DNA of 64,000 nt, from the NCBI RefSeq assembly GCF_000943565.1, contig NZ_JTDW01000004.1, positions 124,001-188,000 on the forward strand, in the 5' to 3' direction. The DNA is from Neotamlana sedimentorum. GTDB lineage: Bacteria > Bacteroidota > Bacteroidia > Flavobacteriales > Flavobacteriaceae. The notes below the pieces were generated by a model. That model was not told the origin of the DNA. It did not search any database and saw only the letters and a list, made by a program, of their open reading frames with translations. Made by a program: the position numbers and the translations under genes. Positions 53,250-62,945 of this stretch are shown piece by piece (within the stretch, counting starts at the first letter, position 1; each line of letters starts with the position of its first letter).

Positions 53250-55139
53250 ATGTCTGGAAGTTTATTGTTTGAAGCCATTGTTTTTTTAGCAGGAGCCATT
53301 ATTTGTGTGTCTTTAGCAAAACGCCTGGGCTTAAGTTCGGTTATTGGTTATTTATTAGCAGGTGTTTTAATTGGGCCTTATGTATTCGGGTTTATAGGAA
53401 AAGAAGGAGAAGATATTCTACATTTTGCAGAGTTTGGTGTGGTCGTGATGCTGTTTTTAATTGGACTTGAAATAGAACCCAAAAACTTCTGGAATATGCG
53501 AAAATCTATCCTTGGAATGGGTGGGATTCAAGTTGCATTAACCGTTGGTTTAACGTATATATTTTTCACGTTTTTAGGTTATGATTGGCAAGTTGCCTTA
53601 GCAATTGGTATGGCTGTAGCCTTATCATCAACAGCAATTGCGTTACAAACGATTAAAGAAAAAGGCTTAATGAACACAACGTTTGGTTCCAGTTCGTTTT
53701 CTATATTATTATTTCAAGATATCATCGTGATATTTATGATTGGCTTTTTGCCTTTACTGAGTAATTCATCTGAAGAAACTACAAGTACTGAAGCGCATTC
53801 AACTGAAACTTTAATTGAGAGTTTACCCATTGGCTTACAAACTTTAGCTATTATTTTATCAGTTGTAGCCATTGTATTAGCTGGTCGTTATGTGGTTGTA
53901 CCTATGCTTCGAAAAGTAGCAAAAACAGGTGTTAGAGAATTATTGATTGCAGCTGCGTTTTTAATCGTATTCGGTATTTCATACTTAATGGAATTTGTGG
54001 GGTTAAGTCCCGCTTTAGGTGCCTTTTTAGGCGGGGTTGTTTTATCTACTAGTGAGTTTAAACACGAACTGGAAAGCACGCTTGAACCTTTTAAAAATTT
54101 ATTACTCGGACTCTTTTTTATGGCTGTAGGCGCATCCATCAACTTTGTGGTTATTGCCAACAGTCCGTTAACTATTGGTGGTATTTTACTCGCTATTATT
54201 GTTATTAAAGCGGTTGTGCTGTTCATTACAGGGCGTATATTCAAACTAAAATTAGACCAAAATGTCTTGTTAACTTTTAGTTTAGCTCAAGTTGGTGAAT
54301 TTGCTTTCGTATTGTTATCGTTCGCCTTTCAAATAAATATTTTAGAGCAAGAACAAATGGATATGATGCTGGTTGTAACCGCAGTTTCTATGTCGTTTAC
54401 TCCAATTTTGGCTGTTATAAATGAGCGCATCATTCTTCCAAAAACTGGAACTAAAGAGTCTATTAAACGTCCTATGGATCATATTGCAAAATCGCAAAAA
54501 GTAATTTTGGTTGGTTTTGGTCATTTTGGGAGTACTGTTGGTCGTTTTTTACGATCTCATGGTGTTGAAGCTACCATTTTAGATTTCGATTCTAACCGTG
54601 TTGATTTTCTTCGAAGAATGGGGTTCGAAGTGTATTATGGCGATGCTACACGCGAAGATTTATTAGAATCTGCAGGAATTGCAGACACAAAATTGTTAAT
54701 ATGTGCCACCAATAAAGTTTCTGTAGCAAAAGCCATTAGTAAAATTGTGAAGGAAAAATATCCACACGTTGAGATGTTGGTTCGTACTAAAAACCGTTAC
54801 GATGCTTATGAGTTATTGAATCTTGATGTCACTAATATTTACCGTGAAACTTTAGATACGTCTTTAGCATTAGCGAGTGATGCACTTAATAAATTAGGCT
54901 TTAGAAAGTATACTTTAAACCGTCAAGTACAGAATTTTATAAAGTACGATGAAGCCAGTTTAAGACGATTGGCTGCTGAACCTAAACGCGACGAAGACTA
55001 TGTGTTTATGGCAAGAAAAGAAATAGAACAGCAAGAAAAATTACTAGAAAATGATTTTAAACGAGGCATTGTAGCTTACGATATTCATTGGGATAGTGAA
55101 CATATTAGAAAGCAATTAGAAAAATCTAATGAAGCATAA
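53250..55139 (+). CDS. Glutathione-gated-type K+/H+ antiporter, CPA2 (KefC/KefB-like)
   Basis: 629 residues. A 12-helix CPA2 antiporter domain (about 1-390) has GYLLAGVLIGPYVFGFIG, GLEIEPKNFW and LAFLGGVVLSTSEFKHELESTLEPFK. A TrkA-N/RCK domain follows (about 410-530) with ILVGFGHFGSTVGRFLRSHG and YGDATREDLLESAGI. In E. coli such channels expel potassium when electrophiles bind glutathione. Here it is coupled to the preceding kefF-like gene, and the MBL gene overlaps its end by 11 bp. Confidence 0.93.
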   Translation: MSGSLLFEAIVFLAGAIICVSLAKRLGLSSVIGYLLAGVLIGPYVFGFIGKEGEDILHFAEFGVVVMLFLIGLEIEPKNFWNMRKSILGMGGIQVALTVGLTYIFFTFLGYDWQVALAIGMAVALSSTAIALQTIKEKGLMNTTFGSSSFSILLFQDIIVIFMIGFLPLLSNSSEETTSTEAHSTETLIESLPIGLQTLAIILSVVAIVLAGRYVVVPMLRKVAKTGVRELLIAAAFLIVFGISYLMEFVGLSPALGAFLGGVVLSTSEFKHELESTLEPFKNLLLGLFFMAVGASINFVVIANSPLTIGGILLAIIVIKAVVLFITGRIFKLKLDQNVLLTFSLAQVGEFAFVLLSFAFQINILEQEQMDMMLVVTAVSMSFTPILAVINERIILPKTGTKESIKRPMDHIAKSQKVILVGFGHFGSTVGRFLRSHGVEATILDFDSNRVDFLRRMGFEVYYGDATREDLLESAGIADTKLLICATNKVSVAKAISKIVKEKYPHVEMLVRTKNRYDAYELLNLDVTNIYRETLDTSLALASDALNKLGFRKYTLNRQVQNFIKYDEASLRRLAAEPKRDEDYVFMARKEIEQQEKLLENDFKRGIVAYDIHWDSEHIRKQLEKSNEA

Positions 55140-56274
55140 ACTTTTAAAAATATTAAAACGAATGGTTTTAAGCATTGTCATAATTATTGTCGTAATCGCG
55201 GTGATTGCCGTGTTATTTATTCAATTTAGTCCGCAATTTGGAGGTAAAGCCTCAGAAGAAGCCATTGCAACTTATAAAACATCGAAAAATTATAAAGACG
55301 GATTATTTAAAAATACCAACGATGTTAAACTCGATATGAGTTTAAAAGATATGGGAAAAGCCTTAAGCGGATTTTTTAAGAGTTCGCCAAACACAAAACC
55401 AGAGCATGATTTACCAACCTCTACTTTAGATTCCTTAAGCATTATAAATTATACAGGCGAAACACGACTGGTTTGGTTTGGGCATTCTACATTTTTATTA
55501 CAAACCGAGGGAAAAATAATTTTAATCGACCCAATGCTTGGAAGTGTACCTGCACCGCATCCTGCTTTAGGAAGTAAGCGTTTTAGTGAAACATTACCAA
55601 TTACTATTGAAAAGTTACCTAAAATTGATGCTGTTATTATTTCGCACGATCATTACGATCATTTAGATTACGAATCGATTAAAGCTTTAAAAGATAAAGT
55701 TGAACATTTTTTCACACCACTAGGGGTTGGTGCACATTTACAAAAATGGAAGGTATCTAAAACTAAAATTACCGAATTAGACTGGTGGCAAGAAACCACA
55801 TTTAAAAATTTAAAATTGGCTTGTACACCAGCGCAACATTTTTCGGGACGTGGTTTAATCGATCGCGCTAAAACCTTGTGGTCTTCTTGGGTAATACAAA
55901 CAGAATCGGATAATATTTTCTTTAGTGGAGATAGTGGTTATGCCAACCATTTTAAAACCATAGGTGAGAAGTACGGCCCGTTTGACTTCGCCATGATAGA
56001 ATGTGGGCAATACAACAAAATGTGGCCAGAAATACATATGTTTCCAGAAGAAACAGTACAAGCCGGAATAGATTTAAATGCTAAAAACATTATGCCAATT
56101 CATTGGGGTGCATTTAAACTCGCAATGCATACTTGGACAGACCCTTTGGAGCGTTTTATTACAGAATCAGAAAAACTAAAGGTTAATTATACCATACCTA
56201 TAATAGGTGAGTTTGTTCACTTAAAAATTAAGAAACAAAATAACGAAACAGGCTTTTGGTTTCGGAAATATTAA
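55129..56274 (+). CDS. Membrane-anchored metallo-beta-lactamase-fold hydrolase
   Basis: 381 residues: one N-terminal TM helix (VLSIVIIIVVIAVIAVLFIQF near 13-33), then an MBL fold with WFGHSTFLLQTEGKIILIDPM, the metal motif SHDHYDHLDYESI near 182-194, and distal metal His/Asp in HFSGRG, FSGDSGYANHF and MPIHWGAFKLA. The type resembles UlaG/NAPE-PLD hydrolases. Co-transcribed with the antiporter. Confidence 0.9.
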   Translation: MKHKLLKILKRMVLSIVIIIVVIAVIAVLFIQFSPQFGGKASEEAIATYKTSKNYKDGLFKNTNDVKLDMSLKDMGKALSGFFKSSPNTKPEHDLPTSTLDSLSIINYTGETRLVWFGHSTFLLQTEGKIILIDPMLGSVPAPHPALGSKRFSETLPITIEKLPKIDAVIISHDHYDHLDYESIKALKDKVEHFFTPLGVGAHLQKWKVSKTKITELDWWQETTFKNLKLACTPAQHFSGRGLIDRAKTLWSSWVIQTESDNIFFSGDSGYANHFKTIGEKYGPFDFAMIECGQYNKMWPEIHMFPEETVQAGIDLNAKNIMPIHWGAFKLAMHTWTDPLERFITESEKLKVNYTIPIIGEFVHLKIKKQNNETGFWFRKY

Positions 56275-56280
56275 AAAATG

Positions 56281-57012
56281 TTAGTTTTCTATAATTTTAT
56301 GGTCAATTATTGTGGCTTCTAATAAAAACTTCATCAATAAATAAATAGAGCCAATATGACAAACAATAATTAGAGCAGTGAGAATTCTTTCAAAATATAT
56401 AAACTCATTTATAATACTAAAAATGAGTTGAAAGAAATAAGCAATTACAGAAATAAGTAATACCACAGCGTTATTATACATACTTTTTAAATAAATAATA
56501 CCCGCCGAAATAAAATAAATTATAAAACCGATAGTAGCTAAACTTGTTAATATTAAAGGAGCATTAGTTAATTCTAAAGATAAAACTTTTAATAGAGAAA
56601 AAATTAAATAGACAACTAATCCTAAACTTAAAATAACAGATACAGACAAGAGTGATCTTAATTTGTTTTTATGCAAATAATTACGAATAGTTAAAATGTA
56701 ACAAATTATGCATAAGTTAGTTAATATAGATATATAAATATAGTACGCTTGAAAATCTTTAAATATTAACACATCTGAAACTAGAGTTAGAACAATTGCC
56801 AGTATAAAAAACAAGTTTATTTTTTTCTTAGATATCAAGATATATTTTAGGGTAATACTAAAAATTACAACTGGGACACTATAAATTAGATAAGATTTCT
56901 TTGAAAAAAAGCAGAAAAGAATTGAAATTAAAAAAAAGAGAACTATTAAAACATCCAAAAATTTAATTTTAGACACCTTAAAAAATTTAATTAATTTTCC
57001 TTTCGAAATCAA
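56281..57012 (-). CDS. Integral membrane protein of unknown function
   Basis: 243 residues with about seven or eight TM helices and short Lys-rich loops (ISKKKINLFF; IRNYLHKNKLRS). The composition is strongly Ile/Leu/Phe-rich. It resembles in length and topology the YhhN/lysoplasmalogenase-type proteins but shows no motif I can use. Convergent with the MBL gene, 6 bp apart. Confidence 0.65.
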   Translation of the reverse strand: MISKGKLIKFFKVSKIKFLDVLIVLFFLISILFCFFSKKSYLIYSVPVVIFSITLKYILISKKKINLFFILAIVLTLVSDVLIFKDFQAYYIYISILTNLCIICYILTIRNYLHKNKLRSLLSVSVILSLGLVVYLIFSLLKVLSLELTNAPLILTSLATIGFIIYFISAGIIYLKSMYNNAVVLLISVIAYFFQLIFSIINEFIYFERILTALIIVCHIGSIYLLMKFLLEATIIDHKIIEN

Positions 57013-57104
57013 TATAAAACAAAGTTTTTTCTTTCATTAAAGATATAGAATTTCTTGTTTATATTAAATTCATTAAAGCTTAAATATTATAAAGTGAAAA
57101 TCCT

Positions 57105-58001
57105 TTAAGAATATAAAATAAGAAAAACGCCAAGCATAATACCAAAAAGAGGAATCAGTTTTTTACGTTTGTTTTGTTCTTTAAAAATAATACCACCAGC
57201 AACTACCGCTATAATTATTTGACTTCGTTTTATTGCAGAGAGCAGCATAATTAACGCATCAGGATCTTGTAGGGCTTTAAAGTAAAAATAATCGGCTGTT
57301 TGCAATAAAACACCAACAGCAATAATAGACCATCTGAATTTAAAAGCGCTACGTTTTTCTGGATAAGGAAACCAAGTTATACATAAAATAATTATTAAAA
57401 TTACAATGGTGTATAAGCAAAACCAAAATTGCAATGTTTGCGGATTTAAACTTAAATTCTGAATTAAAAATTTATCGTATAAACCACTGCTTGCTCCTAA
57501 AAATGTAGCACCAATAATGGCAAATATCCACTTATTTCGTTTAAAAATAATGCCCTCTTTTTTCCCAATTCTAGAGTATAAAATCACAGAAAAAATAATT
57601 AAGAAAAAACCAAACCACTGGAAAGCATTTGGAGCTTCTTTATAAATTACTATAGCTCCAATAAATGTAAAAAAAGGGCCAGCAGAACGTATTGGAGTTA
57701 CTATAGTTATTGGCAAATGTTTTAGCGCCTGATAAGCCAGTAGCCATGAACCGGCCATTATTATTGATTTTATAAAAATAAAACCATGATCTTTCCAGCT
57801 TATACTCTGGAAATTATATCCATTACTAATAGCATAGTTTGGATACAAAAGAGACAACAAATAAAATGCAGCAATAAATATAAAACCGCTACTAACTGTA
57901 CGTAATAATATAGGAAAGGCTTCGTTGCCTTGTACAGCATGCTTTTTGCACAAGTTATGCACACCTAAAAAATAGCCGCTAAAAGACCTAAGTACATCCA
58001 C
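57105..58001 (-). CDS. EamA/DMT family transporter
   Basis: 298 residues, ten TM helices, with WKDHGFIFIKSIIMAGSWLLAYQALKHLPITIVTPIRSAGPFFTFIGAIVIYKE in the first repeat and ATFLGASSGLYDKFLIQ and LLSAIKRSQIIIAVVAGGIIFKEQ in the second. An uncharacterised metabolite exporter, divergent from the sheath gene. Confidence 0.88.
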   Translation of the reverse strand: MDVLRSFSGYFLGVHNLCKKHAVQGNEAFPILLRTVSSGFIFIAAFYLLSLLYPNYAISNGYNFQSISWKDHGFIFIKSIIMAGSWLLAYQALKHLPITIVTPIRSAGPFFTFIGAIVIYKEAPNAFQWFGFFLIIFSVILYSRIGKKEGIIFKRNKWIFAIIGATFLGASSGLYDKFLIQNLSLNPQTLQFWFCLYTIVILIIILCITWFPYPEKRSAFKFRWSIIAVGVLLQTADYFYFKALQDPDALIMLLSAIKRSQIIIAVVAGGIIFKEQNKRKKLIPLFGIMLGVFLILYS

Positions 58002-58140
58002 ATAATGGGCGCGAATATACTTTTAAATTATATTTATACTAGCACCTATTTTATAAAGTTTTAATTAATAATTAAAATAAAATACTTAACAATATTAACT
58101 AACTAATTTAAAATGTGTATTTTAAACATATTTATATAGT

Positions 58141-59622
58141 ATGGCAGCAAAATATAAAACTCCAGGAATTTATATTAACGAAATAAACAACCTTCCTAAT
58201 GGTATTGCTCAGGTTGAAACTGCTATTCCTGCTTTTATTGGATATACAGAAAAGGCAGAATTTAATGATAATTCATTAATTAATAAACCAACTAAAATTA
58301 GTTCGCTTACGGAATATATTAATTGTTTTGGAAGAGGGTTTTTAGCAAAATGTAATCTTTTATCAAATAAAATAGCAAATAACGGGCAAGAAGCAGTAAA
58401 AATAAACGGTAATAATTATATAATTGATTTTGCTAATCATCAAAAAGCATATATGTATGCAAGCTTAAAGTTATTCTTTAATAATGGTGGAGTTGCTTGT
58501 TATGTGGTTTCTATTGAAACGTATCAAAATAAAGATAACATTGTTCTAGATAATGAAAAGTTTGTAAGAGGTTTAAATCTCCTAGAAACTCAAATAGAAC
58601 CTAGTCTTGTCGTAATTCCAGATGCTGTTAATTTATCTAAAATTGGCTGCTATCATTTGTATCAAAAAGTACTACAACATTGTTCAAATATGAAAAATAG
58701 GGTAGCGGTTCTTGATGTTTTTGATGGTTTTAAACCTATTTCATCTCAAGTTATTACAGAGTTTAGGCAGCATATTGGTAGCTTACATTTAAATTATGGT
58801 GTAGCGTATTATCCGTGGCTCGAAACATCAATTAATTCAAAAAACGACATCACTTTTAAAAATATCAATCTTAATTTATCCGAACTTTCAAACTTACTTC
58901 CCGAAGAAGCCGCAAAAATATTAATTGAAGAATTTATAAATGAGAGTCAACCAATTAATGGTGAGGAAAATTTACATGAAGCGCTTTTAATTTTAAGCCC
59001 AAGTTATGTTTTATTAATTGAAGCTGTAAAAAAAGTACTGAATATTTTACCGCCATCGGGTGCTATGGCAGGTATTTACGCCATGGTCGATCAAAATAAA
59101 GGTGTTTGGAAAGCTCCTGCGAATGTGTCGCTAAATTCAGTTATTAAACCAACAATCCCAATTAGTAATTCTCAACAAGAAATTTTAAATGTTGATGCGA
59201 CTTCTGGTAAATCAATAAATGCCATTCGTAGTTTTGTTGGAAAAGGCACCTTGGTTTGGGGCGCTAGAACTTTAAATGGAAATAGCAATGAATATCGTTA
59301 TATTAACGTAGTACGAACATTAATTATGGTGGAACAGTCTGTAAAAAATGGCTTAGAACCTTTTGTTTTCGAACCTAACGATGCTAATACTTGGAAAAAT
59401 ATTAAAAGTAAAATTGAAAATTTTCTATTAAAATTATGGAGACAAGGTGCTTTAGCTGGATCTAAACCAAGTGATGCATTTTTTGTAAACATTGGTTTAG
59501 GAGTCACCATGACAGCAAATGATGTTATACAAGGTAAACTAATAATTGAATTAGGACTTGCCATTCAAAGACCCGCCGAATTTGTAATACTTCATCTGCA
59601 ACAACAATTACAAAATTCATAG
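58141..59622 (+). CDS. Orphan contractile-tail sheath protein (phage/eCIS type)
   Basis: 493 residues. The N-terminus KYKTPGIYINEINNLPNGIAQVETAIPAFIGYTEKA matches tail-sheath and extracellular contractile injection system proteins. The C-terminal domain (about 365-493) has VWGARTLNGNSNEYRYINVVRTLIMVEQSVKN, EPNDANTWKNIKSKIENFLLKLWRQGALAG and the final strand pair, which in sheath proteins mesh with neighbours. It is complete and intact. No tube, baseplate, spike or ATPase gene is within the window on either side. Confidence 0.9.
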   Translation: MAAKYKTPGIYINEINNLPNGIAQVETAIPAFIGYTEKAEFNDNSLINKPTKISSLTEYINCFGRGFLAKCNLLSNKIANNGQEAVKINGNNYIIDFANHQKAYMYASLKLFFNNGGVACYVVSIETYQNKDNIVLDNEKFVRGLNLLETQIEPSLVVIPDAVNLSKIGCYHLYQKVLQHCSNMKNRVAVLDVFDGFKPISSQVITEFRQHIGSLHLNYGVAYYPWLETSINSKNDITFKNINLNLSELSNLLPEEAAKILIEEFINESQPINGEENLHEALLILSPSYVLLIEAVKKVLNILPPSGAMAGIYAMVDQNKGVWKAPANVSLNSVIKPTIPISNSQQEILNVDATSGKSINAIRSFVGKGTLVWGARTLNGNSNEYRYINVVRTLIMVEQSVKNGLEPFVFEPNDANTWKNIKSKIENFLLKLWRQGALAGSKPSDAFFVNIGLGVTMTANDVIQGKLIIELGLAIQRPAEFVILHLQQQLQNS

Positions 59623-59835
59623 ACTCTTAAAAAACTGTTCTTTAATAGAAATTTGTCATAAAATATTTTTTAAATTCATGTAATTATTTGATTTTGAGAA
59701 GTTAATAATTTTTATTTTTAGTCTTTTTATAGCTTTTATTAGTGAAATACCTTGTATTGGGTATGGTGTTGATTTCAGGTTTCATTTAGTTTAGTGATAT
59801 AAATTTATAGTATTAATCACTAAAACTAAATAATA

Positions 59836-60492
59836 ATGGAAAATGAAAATATTTTTATTAAATTAAAAACATTAATAATCCCAATTATAGTAACATTTGC
59901 TATTGGAATTATTATTGGTTATTTTTTAGATAAAAGGGGTGAAAAACTGGCGAAATTTTCACTTGTTAGCGGTAAGCATAAATTATCTATTGAATTGGAT
60001 CAGGAAAGAATAAGTGATGAAGATTTATTAAATCAGTTATTTTCTAAAGAATGGAGTAAAAATGCCACAAAGGCTTGGTTAAAAGAAAATAAAGAAATTT
60101 ATTTCTACAAAGATTTGGAATTAACCTCTAGTATAAAGAAATTAAATCCGGAAAATGACTTCGAAATTTCTAATGGTTTTCAAGATTTAAGTATTAAACG
60201 GTTGGGGCCTTGGAGCTATATGTCTGATACGATTAATGTTGGTTTTCCTGCCATAGCACCAAAAGAAGGACTAGCATTTGGTTGTGAAACGGGGAAGTAT
60301 TTTAGGAATAAGGTTAAACTATATTCCTTAAATGGAAAAAATGAAGTTATAGTAGATGTAACGAACCGTTATGAATGTCCAGATGGAATTAAGGCTCCAG
60401 ATATTCAAATTAGTAAAGAAGATAGATTAAAACTTTTTGGAGATACACCAGTTAATAAAACTGAAAAAGTTTATGCTTTGATATTGCCTTAA
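59836..60492 (+). CDS. Single-TM protein of unknown function
   Basis: 218 residues: cytoplasmic 12-residue lead, TM helix LIIPIIVTFAIGIIIGYFLDKRG near 13-34, then an extracytoplasmic mixed domain with RISDEDLLNQLFSKEWSKNATKAWLKENKEIYFY and SDTINVGFPAIAPKEGLAFGCETGKYF. I do not recognise it. It lies 32 bp before the patatin-like gene and may act with it. Confidence 0.65.
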   Translation: MENENIFIKLKTLIIPIIVTFAIGIIIGYFLDKRGEKLAKFSLVSGKHKLSIELDQERISDEDLLNQLFSKEWSKNATKAWLKENKEIYFYKDLELTSSIKKLNPENDFEISNGFQDLSIKRLGPWSYMSDTINVGFPAIAPKEGLAFGCETGKYFRNKVKLYSLNGKNEVIVDVTNRYECPDGIKAPDIQISKEDRLKLFGDTPVNKTEKVYALILP

Positions 60493-60524
60493 TATGAAAT
60501 ATATAACCATCTAAACAATAAACT

Positions 60525-62879
60525 ATGAAACTTTCACATTGGCTAAAACAATTACTGTCGGTGGTATTAAAAAACTTCATCGCTTTATTATTTGTTATTG
60601 TTGTTTATATTGTATTTAGAGTAGATCATTTAAAAGATCTTGTTGTGGTAATTATTCAACATAAATACCATGTGTTTATTATGATTGCCTTTTATGCATC
60701 TATATTAGTTCTAGCTTTTTTGATTAGTTATGGTAATTTAATTGAAGTAGAAAAATTAAAAGAACTTCGAATTAAGAATATATATAGAAAAGAGTTTGGG
60801 TTTTGGAAAAATATATCAAATATCATCCAACACTTAAATATTAAAGATTCAAAAGAAAAAGAGCTAGTAAATTCTAAAACAAAAGTAGCTAACTTAGAAA
60901 ATATAGAGGAAACTCCTAAAGCATATATTAATAGAGTTTATCCTAAAATGCTAGCAACATATATGATTTTAGGTATAACGTTTTCTGTAAATTCAACGTA
61001 TTACGATATTTTCCAAACCCATATAGCCTTCAAAGGGCTTTTTTGGTTGCTTACATTATTTTTACTTTTTTTAACTAACCCGAACTTTTCAAATTTTCTA
61101 AAAACAAAGCTTAAATGGAATTCTAAAAACGGTACATTTCCTTTAATTACTGTTCTAGTATTATTTTTGGTTATCATATTTTTAGGTATTAATAGTAAAC
61201 ACGGTACCCAATCTGATATCCGAAACCTCTTTTTGTCTTTATTCTGTTTAACTTGTATTTTCTTTTTTTTAAGTATTACGTATAACAAAAAATTACTAAG
61301 TTTTAAAGCTAAAGTAATAATGCCTATTGGATATATTTTAACATTAGGTAGCTTCGTTACATATTTTGTAATGTTTATTGGCCCTGCATTAAATAAATTA
61401 AAAATATTTACACCTATTGTAATTATTCTAATATGTTTAATAGGGTTGTATATTATTTTTATGTCTCTTTATTACCTAGGAAGATATAAACAATGGCCGG
61501 TATTAACTGTAACTTTTTTTACAGCTATTTTATTAACCATTTTAGTTGCACGAAGCAAATCGTTTAAGCACTATGAAGTGGTTACAGTTGATGCAAATAA
61601 AGATTTACATCCAGATAACCGACTATCTTTAAATGAATATATTAAACAATTTATTGCAGAGCGTAAAAATGCTATTTTAAACTTAAAGAAAGGAAAACAA
61701 TTTCCAATTATTTTAGTTTCGGCAGAAGGGGGTGGCTCAAGAGCAGGACTTTGGTCTTTACTTGTGCATAGTTATTTATACGAAAAAAATAAAGATTATT
61801 TTAAAAAGCACTTATTTTCTATAACTGGAGCTTCAGGCGGTAGTGTAGGTAATAATATTTTTTACGCAGTAGCAAGTGAAAATGAAACCAATAATGGTTC
61901 CATTTCATTTAAAAATGAATCAAACAAAAAGTCTTTTATTTATAAAGGGAGTGACTTTTTTAAGGAAGATTATATCTCATCGTCTATTGCAGGCCTTTTG
62001 GGAAGAGATTTACTTGCAAGTATATTTCATTTAAATTGTTATCAAGATCGGGGAGAAATAACTCAAGTTGAATGGGAACAGCAATTTGATTCTGTATTTA
62101 ATGCAAAAGGATTATTACAGAAACCGTACCTTGATGTTATGCCTAAAAAAGGAGCCAAGTTTACGCCTCCTATTTTAGTTACAACGACAACGCAAGTGCA
62201 AAAAGGACGTTTGTATGTAATTAGTCCAGTAAAGTTTGATAAACCACATGGCTTTTATGATTTATTAGAGGAATATGCTTACAATATTACTGATAAACAA
62301 GCTATAAAACGTTCGACAGCGATGTTATTAACAGCTAGGTTTCCATATATTAGTCCAAACGCCAGAATATCTGGAATTGGTCAATTTGGTGATGGTGGTT
62401 ATTACGACAACATTGGAGGTACAGTAACGAAGTATTTAGAAGAAGCTTTAATTAAAGCGTTACAATCGGATACGTTGCTAACAAATAAATGGAAAATTAA
62501 ACATTTAGTAATTTACAATAATACTAAAGAGACCAATGACAAATGTACGTGCAGTAAACAAAAAAATAATGATTCAATAAACTACTACAGCCAACTTTTC
62601 ACTCCTGCCAAAATGGTGTTGAGTAGTGTTTTTGCTCATGCCGATGAGTTTATTAAAGCATCTGCTAACGACGTTTTAATAGAGTCGAAACGGACGCTTA
62701 TTCCCATAGACCTGTACGAACAGAGAACGACAGATGAACTGCCTTGTGACAGCCTCTTTAGGCCGCTAATTCCACTTAGTCGCTATTTAAGTAATGATGC
62801 AGTTAAATCTCTTGAAAACCGTTTAGAAAACAAAATAGAAGTAGCCAACAGATTAGATAAACTTTTAGAATATAAATAA
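60525..62879 (+). CDS. Polytopic membrane protein with patatin-like phospholipase domain
   Basis: 784 residues. About nine TM helices occupy residues 10-342 (for example 12-30, 45-65, 140-160, 200-220, 292-315), with one cytoplasmic loop of about 70 residues after the second. From about 390 a patatin domain appears: oxyanion-type loop EGGGSRAG near 401-408, nucleophile Ser437 in GASGGS (G-x-S-x-G), and catalytic Asp623 in DGGYYDNIGG. A cysteine pair CTCS lies near 673. It would be a membrane lipase or acyl hydrolase; the substrate is unknown. Confidence 0.82.
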   Translation: MKLSHWLKQLLSVVLKNFIALLFVIVVYIVFRVDHLKDLVVVIIQHKYHVFIMIAFYASILVLAFLISYGNLIEVEKLKELRIKNIYRKEFGFWKNISNIIQHLNIKDSKEKELVNSKTKVANLENIEETPKAYINRVYPKMLATYMILGITFSVNSTYYDIFQTHIAFKGLFWLLTLFLLFLTNPNFSNFLKTKLKWNSKNGTFPLITVLVLFLVIIFLGINSKHGTQSDIRNLFLSLFCLTCIFFFLSITYNKKLLSFKAKVIMPIGYILTLGSFVTYFVMFIGPALNKLKIFTPIVIILICLIGLYIIFMSLYYLGRYKQWPVLTVTFFTAILLTILVARSKSFKHYEVVTVDANKDLHPDNRLSLNEYIKQFIAERKNAILNLKKGKQFPIILVSAEGGGSRAGLWSLLVHSYLYEKNKDYFKKHLFSITGASGGSVGNNIFYAVASENETNNGSISFKNESNKKSFIYKGSDFFKEDYISSSIAGLLGRDLLASIFHLNCYQDRGEITQVEWEQQFDSVFNAKGLLQKPYLDVMPKKGAKFTPPILVTTTTQVQKGRLYVISPVKFDKPHGFYDLLEEYAYNITDKQAIKRSTAMLLTARFPYISPNARISGIGQFGDGGYYDNIGGTVTKYLEEALIKALQSDTLLTNKWKIKHLVIYNNTKETNDKCTCSKQKNNDSINYYSQLFTPAKMVLSSVFAHADEFIKASANDVLIESKRTLIPIDLYEQRTTDELPCDSLFRPLIPLSRYLSNDAVKSLENRLENKIEVANRLDKLLEYK

Positions 62880-62945
62880 TTTAATCATCTCTAGTTTAGA
62901 AGATACGATTTTTATAAAAGCCTTGGTACTTGGTTAAATTACAGT

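Noticed and set aside
57105-59622. Prophage remnant around the sheath gene
   Set aside because: No integrase, capsid, terminase, portal, tube or lysis gene lies on either side; neighbours are a transporter and membrane proteins.
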